Source: Mesostigma viride
Lineage: Eukaryota; Streptophyta; Mesostigmatophyceae; Mesostigmatales; Mesostigmataceae
Length of the DNA stretch: 64,000 nt
Reading direction: 5' to 3'
Assembly: GCA_009746045.1 (NCBI GenBank)
Contig: RPFO01000702.1
Location: 558,001 to 622,000, forward strand
Shown here piece by piece: positions 20,244-28,246 of the stretch. Both the position numbers and the translations under genes were made by a program. Under the pieces are notes generated by a model. The model did no database searches. It saw only the letters and a list, made by a program, of their open reading frames with translations, and was not told the DNA's origin. The number at the start of each line of letters is the position of its first letter. Position 1 is the stretch's first letter.

Positions 20244-20813
20244 ATGAAAATAATTTCTGGGAAACACAAGAACAGAATAATCCCAACGTCCAAGGCCTCA
20301 GAATATAGACCTACTACTGCTAAACTTCGAGAAGCGCTATTTAGCATAATAGTTTCTGGCGAATTTTTTAATTCTAAACCGCTAGATAATGCTCAAACAT
20401 TGGATTTATTTGCTGGTACAGGAATATTATCCTTTGAAGCGTTGTCTCGAGGGGCCAAAAATGCGACCTTAATTGATAATAATCTTGAACATCTCAAGCT
20501 GATTAAAAAGTTTGCTGATAAAATAGGGGAGAAAAATAATATCTATTGTCAATTAGCTGATGCATCTTCTTTGCCGAAATCTAATAGGCAATATAATATT
20601 GTTTTCATTGATCCTCCTTACTATAATAACTTATGCGTAAAAACCCTAACCTGCCTAATTAAGAATAATTGGTTAGAAAATAATGCAATTATTGCCATGG
20701 AAATGGAAAAAACTGCTAAATTGGTTTTAGGAGATTTTCCAAACTTGCATCTGCTCAAGGAAAAAGTTTACGGTAACAGTAGGTTAATAATAGTAAGATA
20801 TGAGCAAAAATAA
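20244..20813 (+). CDS. rsmD: 16S rRNA (guanine966-N2)-methyltransferase RsmD
   Basis: Methylates G966 of 16S rRNA in the 30S subunit. The N-terminus MKIISGKHKNRIIPTSK and the following RPTTAKLREALFSII are typical. The SAM-binding motif is LDLFAGTGILSFEALSRGA and the catalytic motif is FIDPPYYNN. The 189 residues are normal. It overlaps radA by 14 bases. Confidence 0.94.
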   Translation: MKIISGKHKNRIIPTSKASEYRPTTAKLREALFSIIVSGEFFNSKPLDNAQTLDLFAGTGILSFEALSRGAKNATLIDNNLEHLKLIKKFADKIGEKNNIYCQLADASSLPKSNRQYNIVFIDPPYYNNLCVKTLTCLIKNNWLENNAIIAMEMEKTAKLVLGDFPNLHLLKEKVYGNSRLIIVRYEQK

Positions 20814-22140
20814 AAAGGTTTTTTCCTGTAATAACTGTGGTAGCGTTTCTAATAAATGGCTAGGTCAATGTCCTGATTGTGGTCAGTGGGGATCAATTAC
20901 CGAGGAGCTTGCTTCCAGTAGTAAAATTATTGTTCCCAAAACTGGCACGGCGCAGGAATTAGATTTTTTAAGCGATGCAATAGTTGAAACCATGAGGGTT
21001 AAAACACCTATAGAGGAGTTAAATAGAGTTCTCGGGGGCGGGTTAGTTAGTGGATCTGCTATTCTGATTGGGGGCGATCCAGGTATTGGCAAATCAACCC
21101 TTTTACTGCAACTCTGTTCAAAGCTCGCTCAAAATGATGTTGGCTGCCTTTATATAACAGGTGAGGAATCAACTAATCAGATTAAACTGAGAGCTAAAAG
21201 AGTTGGGATTACTAACAACAAAACAGGTTTACTTGCTGCAACTAATGTAGAAGACATAATTTCCACTATCGATAAATACAAAGATAAGCTGGATTTAGTA
21301 GTTATTGATTCTATACAAACTGTAGCTACCACTGAATTATCCTCAGCTGCTGGAACAGTTTCTCAGATAAGAGCTTCAGCGCATGTGCTCATTAATTACG
21401 TTAAGCAAAATAATATTACAGTACTTCTTGCCTGTCATGTAAACAAAGATGGCCAACTTGCCGGACCGAAGGTCCTTGAACATATGGTAGATACTGTCCT
21501 GTATTTTGAAGGTGACCATAATAATCATTTCAGAATCCTTCGTTCAATAAAGAATCGCTTTGGCGGTGTTAATGAAATAGGGGTTTTTGAAATGACCTCA
21601 GCTGGATTGCTTGAAATTACCAATCCTTCTGAATTATTTTTAATGGAGCGGGAAAATAATGTTAGTGGTACTGCTGTATTTGCTGGCACACAAGGCTCAA
21701 GGCCGTTGCTTATTGAAATTCAAGCGCTAACTTGTCCTACTACTATGCCAACACCTAGAAGATCTGTAGTAGGATGGGATGTAAATAGATTATCCATGAT
21801 AATAGCCGTACTTGGAGTAAGATTCGGTTTGAATTTATCTTCTCATGAAGTATATTTAAGTGTTGCCGGTGGCTTAAAAATAACTGATCCGGCAGCGGAT
21901 TTAGCAGTAGTTGCTGCTCTTATTTCTGCTGCTGCTAATAAATCCCTACCAGCAAAAAGTATTTTTTTTGGAGAAGTAGGGCTCTCCGGGGAGGTCAGGA
22001 AAGTTGCCCAAACTGAGGCTCGAATTAAGGAAGCCTCAAAACTTGGCTTTAAAAGAGTTTTTTGTGCGGCTAGCCATGACTTGAAAGGTTCCGTTGAACC
22101 AATAATACATCTCAAACAACTAAAAGACTTAATTCTTTAG
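20800..22140 (+). CDS. radA: DNA repair protein RadA
   Basis: RecA-related ATPase that helps branch migration in recombination. An N-terminal zinc finger has four cysteines (CNNCGS...CPDCGQW). Walker A is GGDPGIGKST near residue 93, and the RadA-specific KNRFGGVNEIGVFEM segment follows. The C-terminal Lon-like domain has GGLKITDPAADLAV and ends with a GEVGLSGEVRKV region. The 446 residues are standard. It is translationally coupled to rsmD. Confidence 0.96.
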   Translation: MSKNKKVFSCNNCGSVSNKWLGQCPDCGQWGSITEELASSSKIIVPKTGTAQELDFLSDAIVETMRVKTPIEELNRVLGGGLVSGSAILIGGDPGIGKSTLLLQLCSKLAQNDVGCLYITGEESTNQIKLRAKRVGITNNKTGLLAATNVEDIISTIDKYKDKLDLVVIDSIQTVATTELSSAAGTVSQIRASAHVLINYVKQNNITVLLACHVNKDGQLAGPKVLEHMVDTVLYFEGDHNNHFRILRSIKNRFGGVNEIGVFEMTSAGLLEITNPSELFLMERENNVSGTAVFAGTQGSRPLLIEIQALTCPTTMPTPRRSVVGWDVNRLSMIIAVLGVRFGLNLSSHEVYLSVAGGLKITDPAADLAVVAALISAAANKSLPAKSIFFGEVGLSGEVRKVAQTEARIKEASKLGFKRVFCAASHDLKGSVEPIIHLKQLKDLIL

Positions 22141-22315
22141 TTTATTTTTTCTAATTTTTTTGTAAAATTTTCTGCGTGTTATTGGGAGGCGTTCTTATAG
22201 TAATTATATCTAATAAGATTCTGCAGTTGTAACATAATATAAACCATGTTAGCTTAGTAAGTTGATGGAACATATTAGGGATATCTTTAAAATTCCTTTT
22301 ATGTATATTCTAAGT

Positions 22316-22382
22316 GCTCTTCCATTTACAGGTACGACAGAGCCCTTTACCCAATTCACTAGCATTTGCAACAGAGCTATAT
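22316..22382 (-). repeat. Degenerate IS-like repeat, left copy
   Basis: Read on the minus strand this begins ATAGCTCTGTTGCAAATGC and continues through GGGCTCTGTCGTACC. It aligns with the plus strand of 23631-23695 at about three identities in four, mostly transitions. The CTCTGTTGCAAA start resembles the terminal inverted repeat of IS6-family elements. The repeats point away from glnA on both sides. The rest of the 22141-22462 gap has no readable gene. Confidence 0.5.
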
Positions 22383-22462
22383 AAACAAGAAATTTGCACA
22401 GTCATTTAGACAGAGCCGTTAAAATTTTGTCTTCCATACCAAAATGCTATAACAATACTGGG

Positions 22463-23521
22463 CTAAATATTAAACTTAATGTCACATACAGTAGAAATAA
22501 TCAATGCAGCAACAGTATATGGATCAGCATTTGCCCCAGGCCTTCTATCTTCAATATACCCATATCCCTTAATTACAACAGGGCGTGGTATTCTAATAGA
22601 ACTCCCTCTATTAGCTTCACCCACAGAAAATTCATGTATAGCAGATGTTTCATGAGTACCTGTTAAGCGTTCCTCAAGCCTATCTCCATAGTGTGCAATA
22701 TGTTTAGCATGGGTAATTTTTAACCTTTCTATATAATTCTGCATTGTTTTAAGGCCTTTTTTGGGGTCTCTTAAATCTTTAGTTGAGAAATTAGTATGCA
22801 TGCCAGCTCCATTCCAATCGCCCTTAACTGGCTTATTGTCATGAGAAATATGAATGTTATACTCTTCGCTCAAACGATGTATTAGCCAACGAGCAAACCA
22901 AGTGTGGTCTGCAGCATTTAATGCGCCTGCGTCTTCGCCATCAACTCCACGATAACCTATTTGATATTCCCACTGACCTGGCATAACCTCTGCGTTCATG
23001 CCGTAATATAAAATACCAGCCTTTGTGCAGGCTATTCGATGTTGATTCGCTAAATCTCTACCAAATATTTGTTCAGTACCAACCCCACAATAATATGGCC
23101 CTTGCTTTCCAGGAAATCCATGTTCTGGCCACCCCAGTGGTATATTACGTCTAAACATAGTATATTCCTGCTCAAAACCAATCCATGGTTCTGCTTTGCT
23201 TCCGCCATTATCTAAAACAGCCCTGAGCTTAGCCCTGGTATTTGATTCATGAACAGACCCATCTGGATTTAGGACCTCGCAAAGCACTAAATAGTCACCA
23301 CCGTTTTCTAGAGGATCTAAAACACAATTTACAGGCCTTAGTAAACAATCTGAATCACCACCATAAGCTTGTTCCGTAGAAGATCCATCGAAACTCCATT
23401 CAGGAAAGTCATCAATTTTGGGAGTCTGTGGAATATTCACTAACCTAGTTTTAGATCTAATTTTACCTGTTGGTTTTGCTCCATCTAACCATATGTATTC
23501 TACGGTTTTTACTGTCCTCAT
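22463..23521 (-). CDS. glnA: Type II (eukaryote-like) glutamine synthetase
   Basis: Makes glutamine from glutamate, ammonia and ATP. At 352 residues it is far shorter than the common bacterial type I enzyme (about 470). It has the type II pattern: VEYIWLDG near the start, FPEWSFDGSSTEQA, GFEQEYTMF, the ATP-site motif GDWNGAGMHTNFST, and a late RIPRPV segment followed by IEDRRPGANADPY. Type II enzymes are typical of eukaryotes and scattered in bacteria, so lateral acquisition is possible. No nitrogen-regulation genes adjoin it. Inverted IS-like remnants flank it at 22.3 and 23.6 kb. Confidence 0.95.
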   Translation of the reverse strand: MRTVKTVEYIWLDGAKPTGKIRSKTRLVNIPQTPKIDDFPEWSFDGSSTEQAYGGDSDCLLRPVNCVLDPLENGGDYLVLCEVLNPDGSVHESNTRAKLRAVLDNGGSKAEPWIGFEQEYTMFRRNIPLGWPEHGFPGKQGPYYCGVGTEQIFGRDLANQHRIACTKAGILYYGMNAEVMPGQWEYQIGYRGVDGEDAGALNAADHTWFARWLIHRLSEEYNIHISHDNKPVKGDWNGAGMHTNFSTKDLRDPKKGLKTMQNYIERLKITHAKHIAHYGDRLEERLTGTHETSAIHEFSVGEANRGSSIRIPRPVVIKGYGYIEDRRPGANADPYTVAALIISTVCDIKFNI

Positions 23522-23630
23522 TTTTATTATACCTCTAGTAATAGTTTCTAGGTAATTATTATTTGACGCCTAGAATGCTATCAAATTTCTATTTAAACTT
23601 CAACTACTCCTCATATTGATTTAATAAATA

Positions 23631-23695
23631 ATGGCCTTGCTGCAAAAATAGCTAGTAAATTGGATCAACGGTTCTGTCGTATTTGTAAATCGAGA
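23631..23695 (+). repeat. Degenerate IS-like repeat, right copy
   Basis: ATGGCCTTGCTGCAAAAATAG and the following bases up to TTCTGTCGTATTTGTAAAT match the minus strand of 22316-22382 with a few small gaps. The two copies are in inverted orientation around glnA. No transposase frame follows. The remainder of the 23522-23854 gap shows no gene. Confidence 0.5.
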
Positions 23696-23854
23696 TAGAG
23701 AAAAATTGATAAAAACAATAGGACTCCTAACAACGTCTCTAACTTTTATGAATTTAATAATATCTTCTGGGATACTATATGATTACATATAGCTCTAATA
23801 ACTAGCCTCTTCAAGAATCTTTTTGATTGAGGTAGATTTAATCGGATAATAGTG

Positions 23855-23944
23855 TGGCGGACAGGGTGAGATTCGAACTCACGGTACGGAGAACCGCACG
23901 CCGGTTTTCAAGACCGGATCCTTAAACCACTCGGACACCTGTCC
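23855..23944 (-). tRNA. tRNA-Ser (anticodon TGA)
   Basis: The minus strand gives a 90-base class II tRNA with a long variable arm. Acceptor arms are GGACAGG and CCTGTCC, the anticodon loop is CTTGAAA, and CCA is encoded. The A36-A37-A38 run is the MiaA recognition signature. Confidence 0.96.
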
Positions 23945-24162
23945 TTATACTTGAAAGTAGTTAAAGTTGATAACAGAAAACTACTACTATTTCAAGATAA
24001 AAATTATTAATACCCTTAAATAAAAATAGTATGATTGAAATATATATATCTGCTATAGTGTGGCTTTCAGCTAATTCTGTAAACTGAACTAATTAATATA
24101 AATTTATATTAATTAGCAGAATGGCAAGTAATACAATGGGCAAAACTGGTTAAAAAGTAAGC

Positions 24163-25401
24163 ATGAAAGGAAAATCAGCAAATTATGTTGTTTTTGATAT
24201 AGGCAGCAATAAAGTGGCAGCTATCGCTACAAACATAAATAAAACAGGGGAAAGTACTATCATCGCACAAGTCTTGCAATATTCTGGGGGCTTCAAGGCA
24301 AGTACGGTTGTAAATTTAGAAGCTGCAGAAAATAGTATTATTGCCGCTATTTATTCGCTTGAGAAAGAATGTAACAAAAGTATAAACGAAGTTACTATTT
24401 CGTTATCTAGCGGTTTTAAGTCTTATTACATTAACCATACGCTCAAACTTGGGAGTCAGCCAATTAATAAGCAGGATATAAAAAAATTAATTCAGAAAGC
24501 GTTAGCGGATTTCTCTCTAAAAGATCAAGAAGTAATCCATTATTTTCCAATAGAATTTACTCTAGATAAAGATAAAGTTGTAGATAATCCAAACGGCATG
24601 TATGCCAGGGAATTGAGTTGCCAAATACATGTTATTACAGCAAATTCTTTAATGCTCAAGAATTTAACCAATTGCTTTGCTAGATGCCATATAGAAGTTG
24701 GAGATATAGTACTTTCGATTTACGCTGATGGTCTCGCCAGCCTTTCTGATGAGGAAAAAGAAACAGGGTCCATTATAATTAATATGGGAAGCCATATCAG
24801 TAGTTTTGGGGTATTTTTTGAAGGAAAGGTATTATATGTAGGGAGTGTACCAATTGGTAGCCATCATATAACCTCTGATATCGCTAAATGTTTATCTATA
24901 TCGATGCATACTGCGGAAAAGCTAAAAATTTTGTACGGAGATGTAAGGCCGGAGCTTTTTAATAAAGACGAATCTATTAGAATAGGTGATTTTGAACCAG
25001 AGAATAGCTATAACGTCAATTTGACAATTCCGGTATCTAAATTGTCTGAGATTATTAGACCTAGAGTAGAAGAAATACTAGTCCTTCTAAAAAAAGAATA
25101 CGACAATATAGGGATGGACCATCTAATTGCAAAGCGTATTGTTCTTACCGGCGGCGGTTCTGGGCTACAAGGAATGAAAAATTTAGTAGCCGAAATATTT
25201 CACAAGCAGGTAAGGATAGTTAAACTCGAGAACGTACCTACTTTTGCTGAAAATGTTAATAATGTCGCAATATATTCCACTGCAATAGGCATGATTAAAT
25301 CAAAAGCCTTGAAATATAAAAAAAATTCCTTTAAATCTGGCGAGCAAGAAGAGCTGGGATGGGCTAAAAAAATATTTTTATGGTTCAAGGAAAATGTATA
25401 A
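24163..25401 (+). CDS. ftsA: Cell division protein FtsA
   Basis: Actin-like protein that tethers FtsZ to the membrane. Signatures are VVFDIGSNKVAAI for phosphate binding, the SHS2-type 1C domain with YFPIEFTLDKDKVVDNP, INMGSHISSFGVF, VPIGSHHITSDIAKCL and LTGGGSGLQGM. The end GWAKKIFLWFKENV is the amphipathic membrane-targeting helix. At 412 residues it is normal. No ftsQ or ftsZ adjoins it. Its 3' end overlaps the next gene by 22 bases. Confidence 0.95.
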   Translation: MKGKSANYVVFDIGSNKVAAIATNINKTGESTIIAQVLQYSGGFKASTVVNLEAAENSIIAAIYSLEKECNKSINEVTISLSSGFKSYYINHTLKLGSQPINKQDIKKLIQKALADFSLKDQEVIHYFPIEFTLDKDKVVDNPNGMYARELSCQIHVITANSLMLKNLTNCFARCHIEVGDIVLSIYADGLASLSDEEKETGSIIINMGSHISSFGVFFEGKVLYVGSVPIGSHHITSDIAKCLSISMHTAEKLKILYGDVRPELFNKDESIRIGDFEPENSYNVNLTIPVSKLSEIIRPRVEEILVLLKKEYDNIGMDHLIAKRIVLTGGGSGLQGMKNLVAEIFHKQVRIVKLENVPTFAENVNNVAIYSTAIGMIKSKALKYKKNSFKSGEQEELGWAKKIFLWFKENV

Positions 25402-26330
25402 AGCTATATCCGTTAAAAATACTAACCCTTTTTATTGTGATTCTTCTTTCTAATATATCTCAAGCAATATCCTGGCTTCCAAACGAAGGAGAATACAAGT
25501 TTATCTCTAGTTTTTTGTTTATTGATGAAGAAACAGAAGATGCTCAAGATAAAAGGAATGAAGAGCTTAGCGAAATTACTAATGAGATTAATTATCTACT
25601 AGAACAGGATCAACTAACGGACTATGAGAAGGAGCGGCTAGTTGCACTTGAAGATTTTTACAATAATTACGATATATTTAATGATGATTCTTTTTTAAGT
25701 AATGAAATTGAATACGGTTGTAGTTCTAACCAAAGTATCGGGTTAAAAATAAAATTTCACTCGGAAAATGATAAGTACTATAAGTATGGAGCAAAGGAAG
25801 AAAAGCAAGAATACCATTCGAGAAGAAATATTACTAAAGAGGTAGGTTTTTATTACAAATATTTATTATATAAAAACGAAAACTGGAGAATTTTACTAAC
25901 TCCTGAATGCCTTTATAGCACGAATAAAATACATGGTAAAAAATTGCATTCTAGCCTTGGCTCTTACGTAGGTTATGCTACCACATCAAAAACCGGTAAA
26001 AGACATTTTTCGGAAATAGGGTTCATTATTGGAAAAACTTTTAATTGCAGTTATAAAGATACAATTATAAAAAAAATCAGTTGTCTTCAAGGAGGAGAAC
26101 TAATTAAAAACCTAATTTTGAGTAATTATGTTGAATACAGTTTTTCTGATAGAGGTAAAAGAGGATATAGAAATTTGATATACGAACAAATATCTCTTGC
26201 AAAGGAATTTGTAAGCAAATCCGGTCGCCATATGTTTACTACCCAAATAGGATATTACTGGAAACAAAACCTTCATAACAAAACATTTCAAGTATCTGGA
26301 CCGTTACTTTCCCTATGTATAACTCTTTAG
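25380..26330 (+). CDS. Secreted protein, probably outer-membrane barrel, unknown function
   Basis: 316 residues. A signal peptide is clear: positive start, hydrophobic core LKILTLFIVILLSN, and probable cleavage after SQA at residue 29. Residues about 50-100 are acidic and may form a coiled coil. From about 110 on, alternating polar and aromatic residues (KEVGFYYKYLLYK, LSNYVEYSFSD, HMFTTQIGYYWKQ) suggest membrane strands. I do not recognise the family. It overlaps ftsA (22 bases) before and a glycosyltransferase (16 bases) after, so the three are probably one transcript. ATG 25380 is the only plausible ATG. Confidence 0.75.
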   Translation: MVQGKCIKLYPLKILTLFIVILLSNISQAISWLPNEGEYKFISSFLFIDEETEDAQDKRNEELSEITNEINYLLEQDQLTDYEKERLVALEDFYNNYDIFNDDSFLSNEIEYGCSSNQSIGLKIKFHSENDKYYKYGAKEEKQEYHSRRNITKEVGFYYKYLLYKNENWRILLTPECLYSTNKIHGKKLHSSLGSYVGYATTSKTGKRHFSEIGFIIGKTFNCSYKDTIIKKISCLQGGELIKNLILSNYVEYSFSDRGKRGYRNLIYEQISLAKEFVSKSGRHMFTTQIGYYWKQNLHNKTFQVSGPLLSLCITL

Positions 26331-27928
26331 ATTATAATAATCAGAATATAGAAGTAATACCTCAATCAAAGGATAAAATTATTGCAATAAATTTTGAAAA
26401 TATAAACGATTACTACCGCAAGGGATATTTTGTTTTTTATAATGATAGTAATGAATTAAGTTGTGTCCTTGTTAAGCCTTCAACTATTTCATATATCAAA
26501 AGAAAGTATAACAATATAATAAAATTTTATTCTGTTACAGAAAAAGATTTATTCTCAATCTTAGAACAAAGTTTTAGCCAATTAATTACGCACAAATCCC
26601 AGCATTATTTATCGCTGGTTTCTAAAGATGTTAGTGCAAAAACTGTTGATTACAAAAAAATGATCACCGGTTTTTTATTGTTATTTACCATAAGCTTACT
26701 ATTTTTCTCCAATCTATTCCATTTTGCTAATAACGCTATTTATTTGGCACAAAATTTTTTTAAGATGCTGTTATTCAAACGTTCTATTGCAAAAAATTTA
26801 AACCTTCCGCTCCCTACTTTCAAGAAACACGAAGGGAAAATCCCGATTTATACTATTTTTGTCCCTTTGTACAAGGAAGTCAGGAAATTAAGGTCTATAA
26901 TAAGAGCTATTGATAATTTAGATTACCCAAAATCAAAACTAGACGTAAAATTCATTATTGAAGCCGACGATAAGGAAACAATTAAAGCATTGTCGATTAT
27001 AGATTTACCGAGATATATACATGTAATTAAAGTACCATTTTCGTTGCCTAGAACAAAACCTAAAGCAATGAATTATGCAACAGCCTATATAAAAGGAGAT
27101 TACCTTTGTATCTATGATGCAGAAGACAAGCCGGATTCGGATCAGCTTCTAAAAGCTCTTCATGCTTTCAAACAATTACCTGAAGAATATGCCTGTGTGC
27201 AAGCCAGGTTAAATTTTTATAATTCGGAAGAAAATCTATTAACAAGATTTTTTAGTATGGAATATACACTTTGGTTTGAATATTTGCTAAAAGGGCTTGA
27301 TTTATATGGTTTACCAATTACTCTTGGCGGGACAAGTAATCATTTTAAAGTATCAGTTCTAAAGAAAATAGGTTATTGGGACGCTTATAACGTTACTGAG
27401 GATGCAGATCTGGGAATCAGATTATACTCTAAAGGTTATAAGGTACATATCATAGACTCTAAAACATTAGAAGAAGCGCCAATTAGTCTTGGTAACTGGC
27501 TTACCCAAAGGACAAGATGGATCAAAGGATTTATCCAGACTATTTATATATTTCTTTTATCCCCTAAAAATTATCAAGTACTAGGATTTAGAAAAGTTTT
27601 ATCAATATATGTGTTTATAGGTTTTTCTTCTTATAGCTTTTTTTGTATGCCTTGGATTATGGTAGCATTTTTATTTACATTAGACCAATATCTATACTAT
27701 TTATGGTTTGTAAACACTGGTCTTTCATTAGCTTTTGTTTATTCATCTATTTATTATATTACTCGGCAGAAAAAGTTTACACTTATTGACTTTTGTATTC
27801 TTCCTTTATGGCCATTTTACTTCGTGCTGCATAGTATTGCAGCATATTTATCAGTAGTAGAAATCTTTTTAATGCCATTTAAATGGAATAAAACTACACA
27901 CGGGGTTAGTGCTACCGAACTTGACTAG
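26315..27928 (+). CDS. Membrane GT2-family glycosyltransferase
   Basis: 537 residues. A short soluble N-terminal part is followed by one or two membrane segments near 112-150, then a cytoplasmic GT-A domain starting at IPIYTIFVPLYKE. Catalytic features are YDAEDKPDSDQ (DxD, near 268), TEDADLGIRLY (near 361) and QRTRWIKG (near 397), the pattern of processive GT2 enzymes such as cellulose and poly-GlcNAc synthases. Several membrane helices close the protein. The product is unknown. Its coupling to a barrel-like protein hints at polysaccharide synthesis and export. No cyclic-di-GMP PilZ domain is present. Confidence 0.85.
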   Translation: MYNSLDYNNQNIEVIPQSKDKIIAINFENINDYYRKGYFVFYNDSNELSCVLVKPSTISYIKRKYNNIIKFYSVTEKDLFSILEQSFSQLITHKSQHYLSLVSKDVSAKTVDYKKMITGFLLLFTISLLFFSNLFHFANNAIYLAQNFFKMLLFKRSIAKNLNLPLPTFKKHEGKIPIYTIFVPLYKEVRKLRSIIRAIDNLDYPKSKLDVKFIIEADDKETIKALSIIDLPRYIHVIKVPFSLPRTKPKAMNYATAYIKGDYLCIYDAEDKPDSDQLLKALHAFKQLPEEYACVQARLNFYNSEENLLTRFFSMEYTLWFEYLLKGLDLYGLPITLGGTSNHFKVSVLKKIGYWDAYNVTEDADLGIRLYSKGYKVHIIDSKTLEEAPISLGNWLTQRTRWIKGFIQTIYIFLLSPKNYQVLGFRKVLSIYVFIGFSSYSFFCMPWIMVAFLFTLDQYLYYLWFVNTGLSLAFVYSSIYYITRQKKFTLIDFCILPLWPFYFVLHSIAAYLSVVEIFLMPFKWNKTTHGVSATELD

Positions 27929-28034
27929 TTTTAGCTTCTAAATATTGATTTATAGCCTCAACAGAATTTGGTTTATCTTTTAACCAATAGATTGGGCTTC
28001 TGTATTTATGCTGCGGAAAAGTATTGAATAGAGT
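27912..28034 (-). pseudogene. Possible coding remnant, C-terminal fragment of unknown gene
   Basis: On the minus strand a 40-codon frame between stops reads FPQHKYRSPIYWLKDKPNSV and then EAINQYLEAKTS, with protein-like composition. It has no start codon or upstream body and its stop lies inside the end of the glycosyltransferase gene. I cannot name the family. The rest of the 27929-28246 gap, upstream of gyrA, shows nothing else. Confidence 0.25.
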
Positions 28035-28246
28035 TTAATAGGTTTTGGATGTTAAAATAATGTGAGTGTAGAAGGATAAAATTTTACTATTGAAGTATTA
28101 TTCTATACCACAAATAATTTTACTATTTAAGGAAGCGACCTTTAACCTGTAAAAATATATTTTTGGTTCTTAAAACCTTGCAAATTAGATAATTTTCTAC
28201 TAATCTCATCGCCATAAAATATATAAATTTGTAGGGAAGGAATATA

